Source: Rahnella bruchi (GTDB lineage Bacteria > Pseudomonadota > Gammaproteobacteria > Enterobacterales > Enterobacteriaceae). From it: DNA of 64,000 nucleotides. Each line of letters opens with the position of its first letter. Positions within the stretch are counted from its first letter, which is position 1. The stretch is taken from positions 248,001 through 312,000 of the forward strand of contig NZ_QZWI01000001.1 in assembly GCF_003614975.1 (NCBI RefSeq), in the 5' to 3' direction. Below, in pieces: positions 53,653-63,588 of this stretch. The translations under genes were made by a program, and so were the position numbers. The notes below the pieces were generated by a model that saw only the letters and a list, made by a program, of their open reading frames with translations, searched no databases and was not told where the DNA came from.

Positions 53653-54812
53653 TGCCTACAATCGCAATGGATAACGGCGCACAGATTGCGCCGGACTATA
53701 TGGTTAAACTCGCCGGTTCAGACATCACCACGGATATCAGCAGGCGACTTATTTCGCTGTCGCTGACCGACAACCGCGGCTTTGAGGCTGACCAGCTCGA
53801 CATCGAGTTGGACGACGCGGACGGGCTGATGCAGATGCCTCCGCGCGGCGCGGTGCTGAGCGTCTTTCTGGGCTGGAAAGGTCAGGCGCTGTTCCATAAG
53901 GGGGAGTTTACGGTGGACGAAGTGGAGCATCGGGGCGCGCCGGATACGCTGACGCTGCGCGCCCGCAGCGCCGACTATCGCGGCAGCCTGAATTCCCGCC
54001 GCGATAACTCCTATCACGACACAACGCTGGAGGCGATTGTCTCCGCCATCGCGGCGCGAAACAGTCTCCAGCCCGCCGTCGCCGAGTCGCTCAAAGGTGT
54101 GAAGGTTTCGCACATTGACCAGACGCAGGAAACCGACGCGGCTTTTATCACCCGTCTGGCCGAGCTGAACGGCGGGGTTGTCGCCATCAAGGCCGGTAAA
54201 CTGATTTTTATTAAGCCAGGCTCAGCCCTCACCGCCAGTGGCAAGCCGATCCCGCAAATAACGCTGTCCCGCAGCGACGGCGACGGGCATACGTTCAATA
54301 TTGCTGACCGTGATGCTTACACCGGCGTATCAGCTACCTGGCTGCATACCAAAGAACCAAAGCCAAAAAAGGTGAGGGTACAGCGAAAGAAGAAAGAAAA
54401 GCACCTGCGCGCCCTGCAACATCCGGCGGCCAAAAAGACCACGGCCAAAGTACAAAAAGCGACGGAAGCGAAAGAAGGCGAATATCTGGCGGGCAATGAT
54501 GAAAACGTGTTTGCGCTGACGACGGTCTACGCCACGCAAAAGGCCGCGATGCGAGCAGCACAGGCCAAATGGGACAAGCTACAGCGCGGCGTCGCACAGT
54601 TCTCTATCTCACTGGCTCGCGGACGTGCCGACCTGTTTCCCGAGACCCCGCTGGCGGTATCAGGCTTTAAAGCAGTGATCGACGCGCAGCCGTGGATAAT
54701 CAGCAAGGTCACGCACAGCCTGAACAATGGCGGATATGCGACGGGGCTGGAACTGGAGGTGCTGTTGTCAGATGTGAGTTATGAGGCCTCGGAAAGTGGC
54801 GAGGCGTATTAG
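53649..54812 (+). CDS. D: Tail hub protein gpD
   Basis: 387-residue late-control/baseplate hub protein (P2 D is 387). It includes 'LSLTDNRGFEADQLDIELDDADG' and the phage late-control D domain with 'LTLRARSADYRGSLNSRRD'. A Lys-rich insertion is present near residues 235-275. It overlaps U by four bases (ATGA). Confidence 0.95.
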   Translation: MMPTIAMDNGAQIAPDYMVKLAGSDITTDISRRLISLSLTDNRGFEADQLDIELDDADGLMQMPPRGAVLSVFLGWKGQALFHKGEFTVDEVEHRGAPDTLTLRARSADYRGSLNSRRDNSYHDTTLEAIVSAIAARNSLQPAVAESLKGVKVSHIDQTQETDAAFITRLAELNGGVVAIKAGKLIFIKPGSALTASGKPIPQITLSRSDGDGHTFNIADRDAYTGVSATWLHTKEPKPKKVRVQRKKKEKHLRALQHPAAKKTTAKVQKATEAKEGEYLAGNDENVFALTTVYATQKAAMRAAQAKWDKLQRGVAQFSISLARGRADLFPETPLAVSGFKAVIDAQPWIISKVTHSLNNGGYATGLELEVLLSDVSYEASESGEAY

Positions 54813-54827
54813 CGCCTCGTTCTTTTG

Positions 54828-55163
54828 TCAAGATTTTGGTGTAAACACCCACTCACCCGGTGAAGAGTATTCGGTACCATCATCATCCATAACTTTCGCA
54901 TTTAGAACTTTAGCGACTTCAAGCATTTTCAAATACAAGGCTGTATCAGGCCATTTCGTTGAGATATTGCCATTACACCACTCAAGCCATGATTCTGGAT
55001 AAGCGCTTTCACCAGACCATAATGCAAAGAACTCACCACTTGGCTCATAAATGGAAAACTCAGGATCGGTATTAACAACATTCAACCATTCTTCGCTGGA
55101 AATCTGACTATCTTCATTATCAGCCCAGAACTCAGCACGTGTGATATGAAATTCGACGCCCAC
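54828..55163 (-). CDS. Small minus-strand cargo protein between D and ogr
   Basis: A 111-residue acidic soluble protein. The start used is GTG 55163, preceded by AAGAGG five bases upstream; the longer frame to 55229 begins with TTG and has no ribosome site. It opens VGVEFHITRAEFWADNED with an EEWLNVVNTDPEF block and a later 'WPDTALYLKMLEVAKVLNAKV'. Similar proteins of unknown function occur widely in proteobacteria. It runs against all neighbouring late genes, which suggests an independently expressed accessory gene. Confidence 0.72.
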   Translation of the reverse strand: MGVEFHITRAEFWADNEDSQISSEEWLNVVNTDPEFSIYEPSGEFFALWSGESAYPESWLEWCNGNISTKWPDTALYLKMLEVAKVLNAKVMDDDGTEYSSPGEWVFTPKS

Positions 55164-55267
55164 TGCAACCTCTTTGTTTAATGTAAAACACTGTAATAGC
55201 GAGTGTATGATTTTCGAAATAACATACAATGATTGAATCTGATTTAAATGATTACATGGTGATTATT

Positions 55268-55489
55268 ATGATGCATTGCCCCAAATGCCAGCACGCAGCT
55301 CACGCCCGTTCAAGCCGTTACCTCAGCACTAATACCAAAGAGCGTTATCACCAGTGTCAGAATATCAATTGCAGCTGCACGTTCAAAACTCATGAAACGA
55401 TCGCCGATATTATTGTCGAGCCAGGAACCGTCCATGCCGTGCTGCTGCATCCGGATAAACATAGTCAGCAGTCGTTGCAAATGCACTGA
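55268..55489 (+). CDS. ogr: Late gene activator Ogr
   Basis: 73-residue zinc-finger transcription activator of P2-like late promoters. CPKCQHAAHARSSRY and ERYHQCQNINCSCTF give the C-x2-C and C-x4-C zinc ligands of Ogr/Delta. ATG 55268 aligns with the P2 start (MFHCPLC versus MMHCPKC). It should act at the 35476, 42152 and 48225 sites. Confidence 0.95.
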   Translation: MMHCPKCQHAAHARSSRYLSTNTKERYHQCQNINCSCTFKTHETIADIIVEPGTVHAVLLHPDKHSQQSLQMH

Positions 55490-55495
55490 GACGAA

Positions 55496-55515
55496 GCCCG
55501 CGAAAGCGGGTTTTT
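55496..55515 (+). terminator. Terminator after ogr
   Basis: CCCGC-GAAA-GCGGG stem loop followed by TTTTTAC, 8 bp after the ogr stop. It ends the late D-ogr transcript, so int needs its own promoter. Confidence 0.9.
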
Positions 55516-55627
55516 ACTTTCATAGATTCAGTGAATTAATCCCCTTACATGTATACGACTGACTAAATCAAACATTTACACTGTTTTTATATACAGTAAA
55601 ATTCACATTCTCAAAAAGGAGGATGTG

Positions 55628-56683
55628 ATGAGTGTAAGAAAGCTGTCTACCGGTAAATGGTTATGTGAATGCTACCCGAACGGGAGTGGAGGTAAGCGAT
55701 GCCGCAGGCAGTTTGATACCAAAGGTGAAGCCGTTGCCTTTGAAACTTACACCATGGATCAGGCTAAGAACAAACCGTGGCTGGGTGAGAAGGAAGATCG
55801 GCGGAAGCTGAGCGAACTGGTCGATCTCTGGTACAGCCTGCACGGCTGCTCTCTGAATGATAAAAAGGGACGGTTGGGCAAACTGAAGATTATCAGCGCG
55901 GGCATGGGTGACCCGATAGCCAGTACCATAACGCCGAAAGACTGGGCGCATTATCGCGATCAGCGGCTGCGCGGTGAGATTGATAACGGCTACAGTACCA
56001 GTCTGGCGACCCGTAAGGTTTCGACCGGCACTGTGAACTGTGAGCACGCTTTTCTGCGGGCGGTGTTCAATGAGCTGAAACGCCTGGGAGAATGGTCGCT
56101 GCCAAACCCTCTCGAGAATATCCGCGAGTTTGATCAGCCGGAACGCGAGATGGCATGGCTGAACCAGGAACAAATTCTGCGGCTCATGGCGGCCTGTGAA
56201 GAGCATGGGAATGATGAATTAACACTGATCGTTAAACTCTGCCTTTCGACCGGCGCACGCTGGAACGAGGCCGCCAAAATCAAAAGTTCGCAGATCTCCC
56301 CTTACAAACTCACCTTCATCAATACCAAAGGTAAAAAGAACCGCACCGTTCCCCTCGCCCGCCCGCTGTATGACGAATTGATCGCCCGCGAAGGTGTGCC
56401 CTTCTCGCCCTGCTATAAGCAGTTCTATCGGGTGATCAGGCTGGCGGGCATCGAACTGCCAGAAGGTCAGATGACGCACGTTCTAAGGCACACGTTTGCC
56501 AGCCACTTCATGATGGCCGGCGGCAATATCATCGTGTTGCAGCGCATCCTCGGGCACTCAGATATACGCGTCACGATGCGCTATGCACACTTCGCCCCCG
56601 ATCACTTAGAAGACGCTATTTACATGAATCCGCTGGCTCAAATCAGTGGCGATAAAATGGCGATGGAGAATCCAAATGAGTAA
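55628..56683 (+). CDS. int: Tyrosine integrase
   Basis: 351-residue P2/186-type site-specific recombinase. An arm-binding N-terminal domain (KLSTGKWLCECYPNG) and a core-binding domain (starting at KLSELVDLWY) precede the catalytic domain, with LSTGARWNEA (Arg), HVLRHTFASHF (His-x2-Arg), LGHSDIRVTMRYAHF (His and Tyr). It starts at ATG 55628 after AAGGAGG. It is transcribed toward attR, separate from the repressor, unlike in P2 and 186. Confidence 0.94.
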   Translation: MSVRKLSTGKWLCECYPNGSGGKRCRRQFDTKGEAVAFETYTMDQAKNKPWLGEKEDRRKLSELVDLWYSLHGCSLNDKKGRLGKLKIISAGMGDPIASTITPKDWAHYRDQRLRGEIDNGYSTSLATRKVSTGTVNCEHAFLRAVFNELKRLGEWSLPNPLENIREFDQPEREMAWLNQEQILRLMAACEEHGNDELTLIVKLCLSTGARWNEAAKIKSSQISPYKLTFINTKGKKNRTVPLARPLYDELIAREGVPFSPCYKQFYRVIRLAGIELPEGQMTHVLRHTFASHFMMAGGNIIVLQRILGHSDIRVTMRYAHFAPDHLEDAIYMNPLAQISGDKMAMENPNE

Positions 56684-56692
56684 CATTGAGGG

Positions 56693-56732
56693 TAAGTGAA
56701 AAGAGTCTAAGTGATTGTTTTTATTATAAGTG
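56693..56732. repeat. Three TAAGTG direct repeats next to attR
   Basis: TAAGTG occurs at 56693-56698, 56708-56713 and 56727-56732, between int and the core. Short direct repeats flanking the core are typical of integrase arm sites. The other arm, next to attL, lacks this hexamer, so the assignment is weak. Confidence 0.35.
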
Positions 56733-56741
56733 GTTGATTTC

Positions 56742-56769
56742 AAAAACAGGCAAAAAAAAGACCGAATAC
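56742..56769. repeat. attR core, 28-bp direct repeat
   Basis: Exact copy of the attL core at 18701-18728. It lies across the 3' arm and U-tract of the sdsR terminator, so the integrated phage keeps that terminator intact. Confidence 0.92.
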
Positions 56770-56855
56770 GATTCCTATATTCGGTCTAGGGAAATGGCTC
56801 TTGGGAGAGAGCCGTGCGCTAAAAGTTGGCATTAATGCAGGCGATTAAGCCGTAC
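56752..56855 (-). ncRNA. sdsR: SdsR (RyeB) sigma-S-dependent small RNA
   Basis: About 104 nt on the minus strand. It contains the conserved core of E. coli SdsR (GCATTAATGCC, then TTTTAGCGCACGGC, TCTCTCCCAAGAGCC) and ends in a terminator stem built from GACCGAATA with a U-run. The 5' end is placed by aligning GTACGGCTTAATCGCC with the E. coli 5' end. A sigma-S-like -10 (CTACTCT) lies just upstream. SdsR is an Hfq-bound stationary-phase RNA that represses ompD and mutS in enterics. The opposite-strand RNA SraC (RyeA) would have started on the left, now prophage. Confidence 0.92.
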
Positions 56856-56997
56856 AACTTAAAGAGTAGACGACAGATGACTAATTTCCACCCAGTTTGA
56901 AACATAGTGATAATAACAATGAAGTATTATTTTCATTGTGTGACAACATACGCAAAACATGGGATTAACATCAGTCGCTTACTGGCGGCACGGCGCT

Positions 56998-57333
56998 TCA
57001 GCAGAGCGATTCAGCTTTAGCGATAAATGGAACCAGACTCATTTTTTGTCCGGGATTCTGCGGATCATCCAACCAGATTTTCTCCAGCGGGACAGCCTGA
57101 ACCTGATGGTTTTTGACCTGCTCTCTGGCCACGTCATTCAGAGGATATTGCGCCAGTGTGCTGTCATTAATCACGTACAGCGCTTTGCCCGGACGGCATT
57201 GCAGCATGACCTCTTCCCGGGTGAATGCCCAGGCCTTACCGTATTGCAGACGGCTGATGGTCTCCAGTTGCGGTGCGGCAAAGCTGCTGGCAGACAAGCT
57301 CAGCAGCACACAGACAAGCAGTGTTTTCCTCAT
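56998..57333 (-). CDS. yebY: YebY family secreted protein (DUF2511)
   Basis: 111-residue protein with a cleavable signal peptide ([15 protein letters not shown]) and a DUF2511 body ([21 protein letters not shown]). The two remaining cysteines could pair in the periplasm. In E. coli it lies upstream of yebZ and yobA, which are linked to copper. Function is not established. Confidence 0.9.
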   Translation of the reverse strand: MRKTLLVCVLLSLSASSFAAPQLETISRLQYGKAWAFTREEVMLQCRPGKALYVINDSTLAQYPLNDVAREQVKNHQVQAVPLEKIWLDDPQNPGQKMSLVPFIAKAESLC

Positions 57334-57383
57334 GATTTTTCCTCGATGATATTAAATTCTTTGTAATCTTCAGATGACCATTC

Positions 57384-58268
57384 TCAACGCGGGGCAAGCG
57401 TAGCGAACCAGCTCACCAACAGTAAAACGCTGAGCGCCAGCCCCCACTCAAGCCAGGTCATGGCGATAAAACGCCTCTGCGCGCGCTCGGGGTCTTTGCC
57501 CATCAGCGGCACCAGCCGGTAACGGTTATAGACAGCCACTGCCGCCATCATCCCGACCAGTATCACTTTGGCCACCAGCAGGCTCTGATACCGTGACGTC
57601 ATATCGGTTGGCCACCGCTGCAAGATAACGGCGGTATTAATGATACCGGTGATGATCACCAGACCGACAGCAAAATGCCCCCAAACGGAAAAACGGATCA
57701 GCGTAACAATCGCATAAGGCTTTGCTGATGGCTGGCGGGTATACATCATACAGGTCAGCAAAGGCAGTAAAGACCCGAACCAATAAGCTGCGCTGAGCAG
57801 ATGCACTACGTGATTGCTTCGCTGAACCAGCCCCAAAATGCCCTGATGCATCGCAGCATGGCCAATCAGTGCCTGAGTGACCAGTAAACCCAGCGAGCAA
57901 AGAAACAGCAGAACATGACGTCGGGGCAGCCATTCCATTAACAGAACCAGCAATAGCACGGCCGTCAGCAATAAGTGCCAGCTCCACACTTCGCCAAATG
58001 CGGTGGTTAATACCAGTATCCAGACATTCATGTTAAGAATATCGTCCCAGCCGTTGCCCATCAGAGCAGCCTGTAAGGCCAGCATACCGACGGAGGTCAC
58101 CGCGGCGAGAAGTCCGGACCAGATCATCAGCGTCTGATTTTTACGCTGTAAAATGGCTGAAAATCCCTCAGGCGCCAGCAAAGAGCAAAACACGCTCAGT
58201 CCGAAAATTTGCATCAATGACGCAAAATGCAGGAACCGGCACAGGACGAACAATGCAGTGAGACTCAT
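57384..58268 (-). CDS. yebZ: CopD-family copper homeostasis membrane protein YebZ
   Basis: 294-residue inner-membrane protein with eight or so hydrophobic segments, of the CopD/PcoD family (proposed copper import). Characteristic segments are FLHFASLMQIFG near the N-terminus and LIGHAAMHQGILG about the middle. It starts 3 bp after yobA ends, forming one operon yobA-yebZ-yebY. Confidence 0.92.
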   Translation of the reverse strand: MSLTALFVLCRFLHFASLMQIFGLSVFCSLLAPEGFSAILQRKNQTLMIWSGLLAAVTSVGMLALQAALMGNGWDDILNMNVWILVLTTAFGEVWSWHLLLTAVLLLVLLMEWLPRRHVLLFLCSLGLLVTQALIGHAAMHQGILGLVQRSNHVVHLLSAAYWFGSLLPLLTCMMYTRQPSAKPYAIVTLIRFSVWGHFAVGLVIITGIINTAVILQRWPTDMTSRYQSLLVAKVILVGMMAAVAVYNRYRLVPLMGKDPERAQRRFIAMTWLEWGLALSVLLLVSWFATLAPR

Positions 58269-58271
58269 AGC

Positions 58272-58655
58272 TTATTTGACGGTGAAGCTGTACTGACCAT
58301 GAGTTTTATGACCATCAACGGAAACCACATTCCATGTCACGACATATTTCCCGGCGGCAAGCGCATCGGTCAGCGGCAGCACAGCCTGCGTATTGTCATT
58401 CGCAGCCAGTGCCATTTTGCCGGTTTTCACGGTTTTTTGGCTGGCATCTGTCAGAGTGACTTTACTGAAGTTTGGCTCGATGCCTTCACTGAAACCCAGA
58501 GATAATTCGGTCGGACTGGCTGACAGAACCGCATCTGCCGCAGGAGTTTCCGTTTTGAGGTGAGCATGAGCAGAAGCCTGCTGTGAGATAAATCCGCTCA
58601 GCAATACGGCTGAGACTGCCAGGGCACGGCAAAGAGAAGTGGTTTTATTGAACAC
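58272..58655 (-). CDS. yobA: CopC-like periplasmic copper-binding protein YobA
   Basis: 127-residue periplasmic beta-sandwich protein with a signal peptide (ending QASAHA). The N-terminal His after cleavage (HAHLKTETP) is the CopC-type copper ligand, with a C-terminal SVDGHKTHGQYSFTV carrying two more histidines. First gene of the operon with yebZ. Confidence 0.92.
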   Translation of the reverse strand: MFNKTTSLCRALAVSAVLLSGFISQQASAHAHLKTETPAADAVLSASPTELSLGFSEGIEPNFSKVTLTDASQKTVKTGKMALAANDNTQAVLPLTDALAAGKYVVTWNVVSVDGHKTHGQYSFTVK

Positions 58656-58753
58656 GATAATTTCCTTGGCTTGCTTGATGATGAATTTATAACGCCGTCA
58701 CTTTAGCGCAATCCGCCACAAAACGATTGCCAAAAAACCATAAAAAAAACCAT

Positions 58754-58788
58754 AAAAAAACGCAGAAGCTTGAGCACTCTGCGTTTTT
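58754..58788. terminator. Terminator for ftnA
   Basis: ACGCAGA/TCTGCGT stem flanked by an A-run and TTTTT, so it works on both strands. It lies between the end of ftnA and the yobA promoter. Confidence 0.85.
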
Positions 58789-58810
58789 GTGGACCTGCTC
58801 AGCTGTTAAA

Positions 58811-59317
58811 TTAAACTGCCGGAGCCTGTCCAACCATGTTCTTCAGATCTTTATCAACAAAGAACAGACCGTTACCGGTATTGCTGACCAGAGCCAGTTT
58901 ATCGAGAACGGATTTGAACAACGTCTCTTCTTCATGCTGCTCTGAAACGTACCACTGCAGGAAGTTGAAGGATGAGTAATCTTTCAGCGTCATGGACAGA
59001 TCGGCCAGCTCATTGATTTTCTGGGTGATCAGCTGTTCGTGTTCGTAAGTCTGTTTGAACAAATCGGTCAGGGATTCGAAAGAAACCGGCGGAGCAGCAA
59101 TCGCGCCCAGCAATGGCAGAGCACCGGTATCGCTGACGTATTTGAACAGGCGGTGCATGTGATCCATTTCTTCCATGGAATGCTGTTTCAGAAACGCCGC
59201 AGCACCTTCGTAGCCTTTATCGCTGCACCATGCACTCATCTGCAAATATAAATTGGCAGAATAAAACTCGAGGTTCAGCTGTTCATTAAGCTGATCAATC
59301 ATTTCTTTTTTAAGCAT
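58811..59317 (-). CDS. ftnA: Non-haem ferritin FtnA
   Basis: 168-residue iron-storage ferritin, forming 24-mers that oxidise and store iron. Ferroxidase ligands are recognisable: [25 protein letters not shown] and '[12 protein letters not shown]'. It sits between yobA and holE; in E. coli it is elsewhere. A Fur-box-like site is in its upstream region. Confidence 0.95.
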   Translation of the reverse strand: MLKKEMIDQLNEQLNLEFYSANLYLQMSAWCSDKGYEGAAAFLKQHSMEEMDHMHRLFKYVSDTGALPLLGAIAAPPVSFESLTDLFKQTYEHEQLITQKINELADLSMTLKDYSSFNFLQWYVSEQHEEETLFKSVLDKLALVSNTGNGLFFVDKDLKNMVGQAPAV

Positions 59318-59723
59318 GGCACGGCTCCAGAATTAAATTATGGCAGGTGGGCTGATTTATTTATTCGCATTATGCCCGCATCAACACAAAATAAAAACAA
59401 CAGATTCACATTAATATTAACCGTAATAACATATAAATTTAACATCATGATTTTAAATGATTTTATTTGAATAAAAATATACCACAATGATAATCATTAA
59501 CATATACAACGCCATTAAAAAGAATCATTCTTATTCACAATATTAATTAGCGAGTTGTTGTTGAAGTCAGTTATCATTTCCCTTTTGTGAATAGTTCTTA
59601 TTTACTCTTAATATTAACCAGCCTGTCGTGTTCAACTGGAAAATCATGAAAATAAAATCGCAACATTCACGATGGCGTCGGCCTCGGGTACAATGTGGCA
59701 AAACCGGTTATCAGGAAGCAGCA
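59318..59723. promoter_or_regulatory. ftnA-holE divergent control region with a Fur box
   Basis: This 406-bp gap is very AT-rich. At 59483-59501 the sequence matches the 19-bp Fur consensus at 16 positions by eye. Further partial Fur-like hexamers follow up to about 59540 (for example GAATCATTCTTATTC). Fur activates ftnA in E. coli through several upstream sites that counter H-NS silencing, so this array fits a similar scheme. holE's promoter should be on the right-hand side. Confidence 0.7.
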
Positions 59724-59954
59724 ATGAGCATCAATCTGGCTGAAATCAGTAAAGAAGAAATGGATCGTATCAACATCGATCTGGCCGCCTCAGCGGTGGC
59801 TTTTAAAGAACGCTACAACATGCCAGTTGTCGCGGAAATGACCGAGCGCGAACAGCCCGCGCATCTGCGCACCTATTTTCGTGAACGGGTCATGTTTTAT
59901 CGCGGGGAATCACACAAGTTCTCCCGCTTACCTTATGAACCCAAACAAAAGTAA
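59724..59954 (+). CDS. holE: DNA polymerase III theta subunit HolE
   Basis: 76-residue theta subunit, which binds and stabilises the epsilon proofreader. The ATG at 59724 gives [22 protein letters not shown], matching E. coli, and '[19 protein letters not shown]...SRLPYEP' follows. A longer frame upstream has no support. Confidence 0.95.
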   Translation: MSINLAEISKEEMDRINIDLAASAVAFKERYNMPVVAEMTEREQPAHLRTYFRERVMFYRGESHKFSRLPYEPKQK

Positions 59955-59974
59955 GCGGGAGCAGCGGGAAATGG

Positions 59975-60973
<999 letters not shown>

Positions 60974-61039
60974 TTACATGTTAATAACAGCGCATCCGCC
61001 CATTTACAACAAGTGGTTATGTTCAAAAACCATTGTTTT

Positions 61040-61056
61040 GTATGCTGTTCGCATAC
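61040..61056. promoter_or_regulatory. Inverted repeat between pip and the Lys-rich gene
   Basis: Perfect 6-bp inverted repeat GTATGC-TGTTC-GCATAC in the 275-bp divergent gap. It has the size and symmetry of a repressor operator, but no factor can be named. Confidence 0.4.
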
Positions 61057-61206
61057 TAATCGCGCAATTTTAATACACTGGCACAGACCGGCGTCCGTTG
61101 CCCCCTCTGTAAAGTATTGTGGATTACACAAAGGAGCTTGCAACTGGTCGAAATTTGGCAGTAAATAGGTGAGCAACCCAATCCACCCGCTTTAAGAGAG
61201 GCAAGT

Positions 61207-61308
61207 ATGAGTAAAGGAATGGATAGCAAAAAGAATGCGAAGAAAAAGCCATTGAAAACCCCAGCTGAGAAAAAGGCTGAGAAAAAAGCCAAGAAAACTT
61301 CTGCTTAA
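61207..61308 (+). CDS. 33-residue lysine-rich protein
   Basis: A short frame, MSKGMDSKKNAKKKPLKT followed by PAEKKAEKKAKKTSA, made of two thirds Lys, Ala and Ser. The ribosome site AGAGAGGCAAG is well placed, and a strong terminator follows 27 bp after the stop, so the unit is a complete small gene. Similar Lys-rich peptides are annotated in other enterics. A nucleic-acid-binding or ribosome-linked role is only a guess. Confidence 0.72.
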   Translation: MSKGMDSKKNAKKKPLKTPAEKKAEKKAKKTSA

Positions 61309-61334
61309 CAATGTACTTCTGTACTTCGTAGATC

Positions 61335-61360
61335 AAACCCGCCGAGAGCGGGTTTTTTTA
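61335..61360 (+). terminator. Terminator after the Lys-rich gene
   Basis: AAACCCGC/GCGGGTTT stem with CGAGA loop and a run of T, ending the 33-residue gene transcript. The A/T pairs also make it usable in the other direction. Confidence 0.9.
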
Positions 61361-61430
61361 TTCCCCCCTTCATACTTCGCACCACAGCTGCGCTGGCTGC
61401 AATCCGAAATACTCAGGGGAATGACTGGTA

Positions 61431-63467
61431 TTACTTACCTGCCAGCGCCAGCACAAAAGCGTATTCCAGCGCGATATCTTCATAGGCTTTGAAGCGGCCA
61501 GATTTGCCGCCATGCCCGGAATCCATATCAGTGTGCATCAGCAGCTGATTGTCATCGGTTTTGAGGTCACGTAATTTTGCGATCCACTTCGCCGGCTCCC
61601 AGTACTGCACCTGCGAATCATGCAGACCAGTGGTCACCAGCATATGCGGATAGGCCTGGGCACGCACCTGATCGTATGGGCTGTATTGCAGCATATAGTC
61701 GTAATAGGCTTTGTCATTCGGGTTGCCCCATTCATCGTATTCACCGGTTGTCAGCGGAATAGACTCATCGAGCATAGTGGTGACGACGTCGACAAACGGA
61801 ACCTGCGCCACGATGCCATGATACAGCTCCGGCGCCTGATTGATGATTGCGCCCATCAGTAAGCCGCCCGCACTTCCCCCCATTGCGTAAACCTGTCCGG
61901 CATCGCCATAACCTTCAGCCACCAGTTCTTTAGTCACATCAATGAAATCATGGAAGGTGTTGAGTTTATTGAACAGCTTGCCGTCGTCGTACCATTGCTG
62001 GCCGAGTTCCGCCCCGCCGCGAATGTGCGCCAGTGCAAAAACAAAACCGCGATCCAGCAAACTCAGGCGGCTGCCGCTGAATGCCGGATCCATACTGCTG
62101 CCATAAGAACCATAGCCGTAAACCAGCAAAGGATTTTCATTCGGCTTAAATAACTCGCGGCGATACACCAGCGATACAGGCACTTTCACGCCATCGCGCG
62201 CCGTGACCCAGACGCGTTCACTGCGGTAATTTGCCGCGTCAAAATCTTTTACTTCCTGCTGTTTCAGCAGGGTACGGTCATGCGTATCGAGATCCAATTC
62301 GAACAATGAGCTCGGCATGGTCATCGAAGAATAGCCATAGCGTAGCAAAGATGTCTCCGGTTCCGGATTATATGCCAGCCAGGTGGTATAGGTCGGGTCA
62401 TCAAACGCCAGCGATTTTTCTTCACCGGTTTTCCAGTGGATCTGGCGCAGTTGGGTCAGCCCCTGATGTCGCTCTTCTACCACCAGCCAGTCACGGAACA
62501 GACTAAAACCTTCAAGCATTACTTCAATGCGCGGCGCAATCAGCGTCTGCCAGTTAACCTCGACCCCGTCTTCACTTTTGTACAGACCGAAGTTTTTACC
62601 GTCTTTATTGGAGCGAATGTAGAAGTGCCCGAGGTAATGATCGAGCGCGTATTCGTGATCTTTACGTCGTGAGAGGAAGACCTGCGGTTTGGCCTGCGGG
62701 TCATCGGCATCCAGCAGTAAGATCTCTGACGTCGTGGTGCTGTCGAGGTGGATAAGGATGTATTTTTCAGACGTGGTTTTATCCAGCCCGACGTAAAAGG
62801 TATCGTCTTTCTCTTCGTACACCAGTTTGTCGGTTTTAGGATCAGTACCGACCACGTGGCGATAAACCTGATACGGCAGCAACGTTTTCTTGTGTTTGCG
62901 GACGTAATACAGCGTCTGAGAATCGTTCGCCCATTCGCTGCTGCCGGAGGTGTTTTTCAGCAGATCATCAGTCCAGGTTCCATCATCAAGTTTTTTGATA
63001 CGGATGTCGTACTGACGGCGCGAAAGAAAGTCTTCCGCCACGGCCATCAGCTGATTGTCAGCGCTGATATCCAGACCGCCCAGCGTGTAAAACTCGCTGT
63101 CTTTGGCGCGTTCATTGCCATCAATCAGCGTGGTCCAGTTTTCGTGTTCAGCGGCTGGCTGGCGAAGGTAAATGGCGTACTCGTTGCCCGGCTCATAGCG
63201 GGTCTGATAGCGGTAGCCGTGTTTCACGTAGGGAACGGAATGATCCTGCTGCGCAATGCGCGCCACCATTTCGCCGTACAGCGTTTCGCGCAGTGCCTGC
63301 TGTGGCTGCATCGCCTGTTCAGTAAATTCGTTTTCAGCCGTCAGATAGGCCAGAACCAGAGGATCGGTGCGGTCATCGTCACGCAGCCAGTAATAGTTAT
63401 CGACACGGTCATCACCGTGAATACTCAGAGTTTGCGGGCGTTTTTCAGCCTTTGGAGGTGTCATCAT
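61431..63467 (-). CDS. ptrB: Oligopeptidase B
   Basis: Cytosolic S9A serine oligopeptidase that cuts after Arg and Lys in short peptides. Nucleophile Ser is in [11 protein letters not shown]; the acid and His are near DSQVQYW and SGHGGKSGR; a seven-blade propeller domain precedes them. The ATG pair at 63467/63464 is preferred (AAAGAG upstream; [20 protein letters not shown] fits E. coli); the longest frame begins with an unlikely TTG at 63530. About 678 residues (E. coli 686). Confidence 0.94.
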   Translation of the reverse strand: MMTPPKAEKRPQTLSIHGDDRVDNYYWLRDDDRTDPLVLAYLTAENEFTEQAMQPQQALRETLYGEMVARIAQQDHSVPYVKHGYRYQTRYEPGNEYAIYLRQPAAEHENWTTLIDGNERAKDSEFYTLGGLDISADNQLMAVAEDFLSRRQYDIRIKKLDDGTWTDDLLKNTSGSSEWANDSQTLYYVRKHKKTLLPYQVYRHVVGTDPKTDKLVYEEKDDTFYVGLDKTTSEKYILIHLDSTTTSEILLLDADDPQAKPQVFLSRRKDHEYALDHYLGHFYIRSNKDGKNFGLYKSEDGVEVNWQTLIAPRIEVMLEGFSLFRDWLVVEERHQGLTQLRQIHWKTGEEKSLAFDDPTYTTWLAYNPEPETSLLRYGYSSMTMPSSLFELDLDTHDRTLLKQQEVKDFDAANYRSERVWVTARDGVKVPVSLVYRRELFKPNENPLLVYGYGSYGSSMDPAFSGSRLSLLDRGFVFALAHIRGGAELGQQWYDDGKLFNKLNTFHDFIDVTKELVAEGYGDAGQVYAMGGSAGGLLMGAIINQAPELYHGIVAQVPFVDVVTTMLDESIPLTTGEYDEWGNPNDKAYYDYMLQYSPYDQVRAQAYPHMLVTTGLHDSQVQYWEPAKWIAKLRDLKTDDNQLLMHTDMDSGHGGKSGRFKAYEDIALEYAFVLALAGK

Positions 63468-63588
63468 CTCGGGATCTCTTTGTCCTCTTTGCGGTGTAAC
63501 AAGAGTGACAGGTTTAGGCAGGGAAACCAAGGGACGTCAATGCGGGGAAATAATGCGTCCGCTAAGGAATAACGGACGCAGTCGAAAC

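Noticed and set aside
18701-56769. Possible second element because int and cI lie at opposite ends
   Set aside because: The single pair of direct repeats, one cos, and one full P2 gene set between them fit one prophage with a rearranged int.
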